From assembly GCA_013816245.1 (NCBI GenBank), contig JACDEU010000002.1, positions 101,289 to 165,288 of the forward strand: 64,000 nt of DNA, given 5' to 3'. Origin of the DNA: Actinomycetota bacterium. GTDB taxonomy: Bacteria; Actinomycetota; Thermoleophilia; Gaiellales; Gaiellaceae. The position numbers and the translations under genes are program-made. This document shows, one piece after another, positions 59,206 to 64,000 of this stretch; position 1 is the stretch's first letter, and each line of letters starts with the position of its first letter. The notes beneath the pieces were generated by a model. The model was not told the origin of the DNA and ran no database searches. It saw only the letters and a program-made list of their open reading frames with translations.

Positions 59206-61817
59206 CAGCCGCCAGCCGCCGCATACGCCGCCGTCCCGCTCGAGGCCAGAGCGGCCTGAGCCGCAGCGAGCCGCGCCAGCGGCACGCGGTACGGCGAGCA
59301 CGACACATAGTCGAGACCGAGCTCGTGACAGAACGCCACTGACTTCGGCTCTCCTCCGTGTTCTCCGCAGATGCCGAGCTTCAGGTCGGGTTTCGTCCGG
59401 CGTCCACGCTCGACCGCGATCCGCATCAGGTCGCCGACGCCGCCGACGTCGATCGTCTCGAACGGGTTCTTCTCGAGGATGCCGTCCTCGAGGTAGTACG
59501 TCAGGAACTTCCCTTCTGCATCGTCGCGGGAGAAACCAAGAGCGGTCTGCGTGAGGTCGTTCGTGCCGAAGGAGAAGAAGTCGGCGTGCCCGGCGATCTC
59601 GTCGGCCCGGATACATGCGCGCGGGAGCTCGATCATCGTCCCGCAGAGGTACTCGACCTCCGGTGCCTCTTCCTCCGCGACCCGCACGGTCAGCTCACGC
59701 AACCGGCGGAGCTCCTCCTCGAAACCGACGAGCGGATGCATGATCTCGACCACCGGCGCCTCAGCGGTGCGCTGCTCCACCGCACGTGCGGCGCGGATGA
59801 TCGCGCGCACCTGCATCTCGTAGATCTCCGGCCACTGCAGTCCGAGCCGGCAGCCGCGCGTGCCGAGCATCGGGTTCGATTCCTGAAGCTGCTTGATGCG
59901 CCGGCGCATGCGCTCGTCCGTCGCCTGGTCGATCGGGGGCAGGAACTCGTGCAGGGGTGGATCGAGGAGCCGGATGGTTACCGGCAACCCGGCCATCGCC
60001 TCGAAGATCGCCTCGAAGTCGCCCTGCTGGAACGGCAGCAGCTTGTCGAGTGCCGCCCGTCGACCGTCCTCGCCGTCGGCGAGGATCATCTCGCGCACGA
60101 CGGGCAGACGGTCCTCGGCCATAAACATGTGCTCGGTGCGACAGAGGCCGATGCCCTGCGCGCCGAACTCACGCGCCTTCGCAGCGTCCTCCGGCGTGTC
60201 GGCGTTCGCACGCACCTTCAGGGTGCGGTGCTCGTCGCCCCAGCCGAGGATCGTCTCGAGATCGTCGTTCACCTCGGGCGCGACGAGCGGCACCTCGCCA
60301 ATGATCACCGCACCGGTTCCGCCGTCGATCGTCAGCACGTCCCCTTCGGACAGCGTTTGCGCGCCGAGCGTGATCGTGCGCGCATCCTGGTCGATCGAGA
60401 GCGCGTCGCAACCGGCGACGCAGGGCTTGCCCATCCCGCGCGCCACAACAGCTGCGTGAGACGTCATGCCACCGTGAGCGGTGAGGATGCCCGCCGCCTG
60501 GATCAGCCCGTGGATGTCGTCCGGCGTCGTCTCCCAGCGGACGAGGATGACGCTCTCGCCCGCCGAACCGCGTCGCTCGGCCGTGTCCGCGTCGAGAACA
60601 ACCTTCCCGCAGGCGGCGCCGGGCGAGGCATTCAGACCTTTGGCCGCGACCTCCCAATCCGCCGTCGGGTCGATCATCGGATGCAGAAGCTGGTCGAGCT
60701 GCGCCGGATCGATGCGCGTCACCGCCTCCTCGCGCGAGATCAAGCCCTCGTGGACCATGTCGACAGCGGACTTCACCGCGGCGGCGGCTGTGCGCTTTGC
60801 CGAGCGAGTCTGCAGCAGATAGAGCGCGTTGTCCTCGACGGTGAACTCGATGTCCTGCATGTCGCGGTAGTGCCCCTCGAGCCGCCGCATCGTTTCGAGC
60901 AGTTGCTCGAACGCCGCCGGCAGCTTCTGCTCCATGTGCGCGAGCGGCTCCGGGGTGCGAATGCCCGCGACGACGTCCTCGCCCTGCGCATTCGCGAGGA
61001 ACTCGCCGTACAGACCGGGCTCACCCGTCGACGGGTCCCGCGTGAACGCGACACCCGTGCCGGACTCACCGCCCTTGTTTCCGAAGACCATCTGCACGAC
61101 GTTCACGGCCGTGCCGAGCTCGTCGGAGATGTCGTACCTGCGCCTGTAGACAATCGCCCTCGGCGCATCCCACGAATCGAAGACAGCGTTGACCGCGCGC
61201 TTCAGCTGGTCGCGCGCATCCTGCGGGAAGCTCTCTCCCGTCTCTTCCTCGTAGATCTGCTTGTACGTCGCGATCAGCTCGGCGAGATCCTCGGCGGCGA
61301 GGTCGACGTCCTGGGACACCCCGCGCGATTTCTTGAGATCGGTGAGCGCCTGCTCAAACCGGTGCCCCGCGATTCCGTCGACCACCTCGCCGTACATCTG
61401 GATGAGTCGGCGGTAAGAGTCGTTTGCGAAGCGGTCGTTGCCGGTCGCACCGGCCAGGCCCTGCACAGCCTCGTCGTTCAGCCCGAGGTTCAGGATCGTG
61501 TCCATCATCCCGGGCATCGAGACCGCAGCACCCGAGCGGACAGAGACGAGCAGTGGGTCGCCGGTGTCGCCGAAACGTTTTCCCGTCTTTCGCTCGAGCG
61601 CCTCGAGATGGTGCTCGACTTCATCGGCGAGCCCGTCCGGCAGCGCCTTGTCGTTCGACCTGTACGCGCGGCAAGCGTCAGTCGTGATCGTGAAGCCTGC
61701 GGGCACCGGAACGCCGAGCTGCGTCATCTCCGCGAGCCCGACCCCCTTCCCGCCAAGGAGCTCACGCCCTCCCTCGGAGGGCTCGTCGAAGTCGTAGACG
61801 TAGCGGTGGGCCGGCAA
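59205..61817 (-). CDS. ppdK: Pyruvate, phosphate dikinase
   Basis: 870 residues. Converts pyruvate, ATP and Pi to PEP, AMP and PPi. N-terminal ATP-grasp part (ELLGGKGVGLAEMTQLGVPV), central phosphohistidine domain with the catalytic His and regulatory Thr in GGMTSHAAVVARGMGKP, and C-terminal PEP/pyruvate barrel (FFSFGTNDLTQTALGFSRDD). The TTG at 61817 with GAGAGG 7 bp upstream is preferred; the frame opens at a TTG at 61847. Regulated by the PPSR protein encoded 1.1 kb away. Confidence 0.95.
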   Translation of the reverse strand: MPAHRYVYDFDEPSEGGRELLGGKGVGLAEMTQLGVPVPAGFTITTDACRAYRSNDKALPDGLADEVEHHLEALERKTGKRFGDTGDPLLVSVRSGAAVSMPGMMDTILNLGLNDEAVQGLAGATGNDRFANDSYRRLIQMYGEVVDGIAGHRFEQALTDLKKSRGVSQDVDLAAEDLAELIATYKQIYEEETGESFPQDARDQLKRAVNAVFDSWDAPRAIVYRRRYDISDELGTAVNVVQMVFGNKGGESGTGVAFTRDPSTGEPGLYGEFLANAQGEDVVAGIRTPEPLAHMEQKLPAAFEQLLETMRRLEGHYRDMQDIEFTVEDNALYLLQTRSAKRTAAAAVKSAVDMVHEGLISREEAVTRIDPAQLDQLLHPMIDPTADWEVAAKGLNASPGAACGKVVLDADTAERRGSAGESVILVRWETTPDDIHGLIQAAGILTAHGGMTSHAAVVARGMGKPCVAGCDALSIDQDARTITLGAQTLSEGDVLTIDGGTGAVIIGEVPLVAPEVNDDLETILGWGDEHRTLKVRANADTPEDAAKAREFGAQGIGLCRTEHMFMAEDRLPVVREMILADGEDGRRAALDKLLPFQQGDFEAIFEAMAGLPVTIRLLDPPLHEFLPPIDQATDERMRRRIKQLQESNPMLGTRGCRLGLQWPEIYEMQVRAIIRAARAVEQRTAEAPVVEIMHPLVGFEEELRRLRELTVRVAEEEAPEVEYLCGTMIELPRACIRADEIAGHADFFSFGTNDLTQTALGFSRDDAEGKFLTYYLEDGILEKNPFETIDVGGVGDLMRIAVERGRRTKPDLKLGICGEHGGEPKSVAFCHELGLDYVSCSPYRVPLARLAAAQAALASSGTAAYAAAGG

Positions 61818-61858
61818 GGCGGGGATCCTCTCACAAATCCCCTGCAATACTCGGCGTT

Positions 61859-62518
61859 ATGCCTGAGTCGACGATCGTGGCGATGGGCGGGCTCACCGAC
61901 GAGACGCTGCTCGACTACGTGCTGGAGATCGCTCCGGGGAACCGACTGCTCTACGTCCCGACCGCCGGCATGGAGGATCCGGCCCGGACCGTGTCGTGGT
62001 ACGAGCGGCTCCACGGACGTGCCGAGATGACGCATCTGCACTTCTCGCCCTGGCCTCCTGCGGGACTACGTGAGCTCGTCCTCGGATGCGACATCGTCCT
62101 CGTGGCCGGCGGCAACACCGCCAACGCGCTCGCAATCTGGCGTGCGCATGGCTTCGACACGGTGCTTCGCGAGGCCTGGGAGCGCGGCATCCTGTTGACG
62201 GGCTGGAGCGCGGGGATGATCTGCTGGTTCGAGCACGGCGTCACCGATTCGTTCGGTCCCGAGCTCGCATCGATGGACTGCCTCGGATTTCTGCCCGGTA
62301 GCGCGTGCCCGCACTACGACGGCGAGGAGCGGCGCCGACCCGTCTACAGGGAACTCATCGCAAGAGGCCTCCCCTCGGGCCTGGCTGCGGACGACGACGT
62401 CGCGCTCCACTACGTGGGCACCGACTTGCGCGAGGCCGTGACCTCGCGGGCCGGCGCCACCGCGTACCGGGTCGGGCCCGAGGGCGAGCAGCCACTCGAA
62501 GCGCGGCTACTGACGTGA
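61859..62518 (+). CDS. Peptidase S51 (dipeptidase E-like)
   Basis: 219 residues. Nucleophile Ser in TGWSAGMICWFEHG and GGNTANALAIW match the S51 family (dipeptidase E, cyanophycinase relatives). No signal peptide; cytosolic. Divergent from ppdK, and followed by a perfect hairpin. Confidence 0.85.
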   Translation: MPESTIVAMGGLTDETLLDYVLEIAPGNRLLYVPTAGMEDPARTVSWYERLHGRAEMTHLHFSPWPPAGLRELVLGCDIVLVAGGNTANALAIWRAHGFDTVLREAWERGILLTGWSAGMICWFEHGVTDSFGPELASMDCLGFLPGSACPHYDGEERRRPVYRELIARGLPSGLAADDDVALHYVGTDLREAVTSRAGATAYRVGPEGEQPLEARLLT

Positions 62519-62523
62519 AAGAC

Positions 62524-62549
62524 GAGCGGCCTCGCTGGCGAGGCCGCTC
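62524..62549. terminator. Hairpin after the peptidase S51 gene
   Basis: GAGCGGCCTCG-CTGG-CGAGGCCGCTC, perfect 11-bp stem, between two convergent reading frames. Confidence 0.7.
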
Positions 62550-62574
62550 GGTCCAGCGTCGGGGAGAGACCCGA

Positions 62575-62745
62575 CTACAGACCGACGATCCGCACGAGGC
62601 TCCACTGAACCTCGCCGACTGTCGACCTGACCCAGTTCTGCACCGCGGCCGTGTCGACCCGGTACATGAAGTCCACTCCTCGACGCCACTGGTTCTGCCC
62701 GAACGAGTTGCCCGCCACGATCGTGTTCGTCGCGGAGTATAGCAC
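62575..62745 (-). CDS. Small hypothetical ORF
   Basis: 56 residues: TNTIVAGNSFGQNQWRRGVD, then VQNWVRSTVGEVQWSLVRIV. Unbroken frame with plausible composition, GTG start at 62745, stop 26 bp before the hairpin. No recognised domain. Real but unclassified, or chance. Confidence 0.4.
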   Translation of the reverse strand: MLYSATNTIVAGNSFGQNQWRRGVDFMYRVDTAAVQNWVRSTVGEVQWSLVRIVGL

Positions 62746-62749
62746 CCTC

Positions 62750-62776
62750 GATATACATGGTCTAGAGGTCTATATC
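62750..62776. promoter_or_regulatory. AT-rich imperfect operator-like palindrome
   Basis: GATATA and TATATC arms 15 bp apart around TCTAGA, an AT-rich island in GC-rich DNA just upstream of the ORF at 62745 and at the end of the membrane ORF. Confidence 0.35.
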
Positions 62777-62939
62777 AGAGGTCCCGCCGGCGACGCGAGC
62801 GGAATTCCGCCAGCCAGGCTAGCCCTCTCAGCCCCAGCCAGATGGGCGTGAGCAGGACGTAGAAGACAAGGAGGGAGAGGCCGAGCAGACTCCACCAGAT
62901 GGCCCAGCGCCACCAGGGGACGAGTGGTTTTGTCGTCAC
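62775..62939 (-). CDS. Small membrane protein coupled to ppsR
   Basis: 54 residues with one or two hydrophobic segments (WAIWWSLLGLSLLVFYVLLT, PIWLGLRGLAWLAEF) and a basic tail. GTG start overlaps the ppsR stop by 4 bp (GTGA). Function unknown. Confidence 0.6.
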   Translation of the reverse strand: MTTKPLVPWWRWAIWWSLLGLSLLVFYVLLTPIWLGLRGLAWLAEFRSRRRRDL

Positions 62940-63766
62940 TTCGCCTCGGCGGCCGCGGCCTCGGCCTTTCGGCTCTCCACCGTGCGCAGGATCCGCTGCG
63001 CGGTCTCCTCGATCGAGAGCTCCGAAATGTCGATGACGGGGCAGCCGAGACGGCGCTGGATGGACGTCGCCTCCTCGAGCTCGTCGTAGACCTCGTCCAG
63101 GCCCGAGTAGAGCCGGTTGTTCGCGCCGAGATTCCTCACCCGCGCGCGCCGAATCTCCGCCAGCCGGTCGGCATGGATCGTGAGGCCGACGATCTTTGCG
63201 GGATCGAGCTCGAAGAGCTCCTTCGGCGTCTCGATCCCCTTGACGATCGGAACGTTCGCCACCTTGTGGCCGAGGTACCCGAGGTAGATCGACAGCGGCG
63301 TCTTCGAGGTGCGCGAGACGCCTACGAGCACGATGTCCGCTTCGTCGAGCCCCGCCCCCACCCCGTCGTCGTACTTGACCGCGAACTCCATCGCCTCGAT
63401 TCGCCGGAAGTACGCGGGCGTGAGCGGAGCCCGCGAGCCCGGCGTCATGCGCGCAGCTTGCCCCGAGACGCGGGCGACAGCGTCGATCGGGTGTCCGAGC
63501 AGGTCGCAGTAGTGGACCCGCGCACGGCGGCAGAGACGCCGCATCGCGTCCCGCAGTTCGGGATCGACGAGCGTGTAGATGACGACGGCGGCGTGTCCGC
63601 GGGCGCTCAGAACCGCTCGCTCGAGATCCGCGACGGTCTCGGCGCGGGTGTGGCGCACCTCTTCGAACTCCTGTTCAGGGAACTGCGCCTCGAGTGCCTG
63701 CACGAGCCGCGCAGCGGTCTCCCCGGTGGAGTCGGAGACGATGTGCAGCTCGACCCGTTGCGCCAT
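62936..63766 (-). CDS. ppsR: PPDK regulatory protein (ADP-dependent kinase/Pi-dependent phosphorylase)
   Basis: 276 residues, DUF299 family. LHIVSDSTGETAARLVQALE, P-loop GVSRTSKTPLS (about 153-163), YLGYLGHKVANVPIV. It inactivates PPDK by phosphorylating the Thr next to its catalytic His and reverses this. ppdK lies 1.1 kb away in the same orientation, so it forms a functional pair. Confidence 0.93.
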   Translation of the reverse strand: MAQRVELHIVSDSTGETAARLVQALEAQFPEQEFEEVRHTRAETVADLERAVLSARGHAAVVIYTLVDPELRDAMRRLCRRARVHYCDLLGHPIDAVARVSGQAARMTPGSRAPLTPAYFRRIEAMEFAVKYDDGVGAGLDEADIVLVGVSRTSKTPLSIYLGYLGHKVANVPIVKGIETPKELFELDPAKIVGLTIHADRLAEIRRARVRNLGANNRLYSGLDEVYDELEEATSIQRRLGCPVIDISELSIEETAQRILRTVESRKAEAAAAEAK

Positions 63767-64000
63767 GGGGCGAAAGGCTAGTGCCTGGCGTGCCCGGACC
63801 CGGGCTTTGGAAAGGCTTTACCTCTTTCCAAGCAGGCTCTTAGCCCGTGTCGGCACGGTGGCAGCATGGCTCGGGGGACGCTCAAGCTGGTGGCATTCGT
63901 CGCCGACAGCGCTCGCCGTCTGCGGTTCTGCAGCCGCGACCCCGGATTGCGCGTCCCGGCTCCTGAACGACTGACGTGACGGCCGCATCGACCGTGTCTA
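63767..64000. other. Right-edge region without an assignable gene
   Basis: A hairpin (63804-63833; TGGAAAG/CTTTCCA) lies upstream of a short plus-strand frame near 63866-63979, too short to classify. I could not match a known riboswitch. Confidence 0.4.

Noticed and set aside
59358..62030. Long plus-strand open frame opposite ppdK
   Set aside because: It is the antisense shadow of a strongly conserved gene; the composition is His/Arg/Leu-rich with no domain.
63781..63900. Riboswitch at the right edge
   Set aside because: A hairpin is present, but I could not fit any known riboswitch consensus.
1..64000. CRISPR array
   Set aside because: No regularly spaced repeats and no cas genes; the tandem repeats seen are two-copy or protein-coding (16679-16800).

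Overview
The window reads as a chromosomal stretch of a GC-rich actinobacterium. I infer the class Thermoleophilia (Gaiellales-like). The reasons are SepF and DivIVA in a division cluster, a GarA-like FHA protein next to an FtsR-type MerR regulator, an RsiG-like c-di-GMP anti-sigma homologue, a MurA with Asp in place of the catalytic Cys, an imuB/dnaE2 mutasome and a PPDK/PPSR pair. Frequent GTG and TTG starts and many 1-4 nt overlaps of stop and start codons fit this. Taxonomy is inference; no 16S gene is present.

Layout. 1-574: N-terminal part of the primary sigma factor, cut by the edge. 690-6000: accessory ground with a cupin, two small secreted proteins, small hypothetical genes, a PAP2 phosphatase, a broken tyrosine integrase and several degraded genes. 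6098-7380: membrane and Zn-type hypotheticals. 7432-12480 (minus): a compact operon pgsA - sugar-nucleotide transferase/degenerate phosphomannomutase - RsiG-like - FHA (GarA-like) - FtsR-like MerR - apt. 12500-15070: HutF-like deiminase, GH99-like hydrolase, a lone Flp pilin and a small monomer protein. 15500-17117: intact tRNA-Pro(GGG) and a degraded copy of its 3' half 1.5 kb away, bracketing a TTTLP-repeat surface protein. 17135-35944 (minus): a long housekeeping block. It covers isoprenoid and envelope genes (proS, ispG, rseP, dxr, cdsA, uppS), translation (frr, pyrH, tsf, rpsB), rluD, lspA, dksA-type, divIVA, yggT, sepF, yggS, pgeF, cca, ridA, a HisB-like pseudoenzyme and murA. 35965-42860: HD hydrolase, VOC protein, class V aminotransferase, EEP hydrolase, glycosyltransferase, GH15 trehalase/glucoamylase and a secreted metzincin-like protein.

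42857-48457 holds dnaE2, a bicupin, a DUF6504 protein and imuB. imuB is preceded by two GAAC-N4-GTTC LexA boxes that overlap a sigma-A-type promoter. Directly upstream of that promoter, 48470-53102 is a 4.6-kb insertion flanked by a perfect 8-bp direct repeat (GTCAAGGG). It consists of two mirror-image IS1595-family units. Each has an ISXO2-type transposase, a small basic ORF convergent with it, and an outward-facing passenger gene carrying an Rx4H (HEPN-like) motif. The inner part carries a zinc-ribbon gene and a TYW3-like ORF. This twin element is the best candidate for an undescribed system.

53178-63766: PG-binding/M23 peptidase, Cys-rich secreted protein, ComB, rhomboid protease, NYN protein, a frameshifted L,D-transpeptidase, an AlkZ-like winged-helix protein, ppdK, peptidase E, small ORFs and the PPDK regulator ppsR. 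Several apparent one-base frameshifts or missing start codons recur (696, 2289, 57314, 58926). These may be real decay or residual assembly errors.
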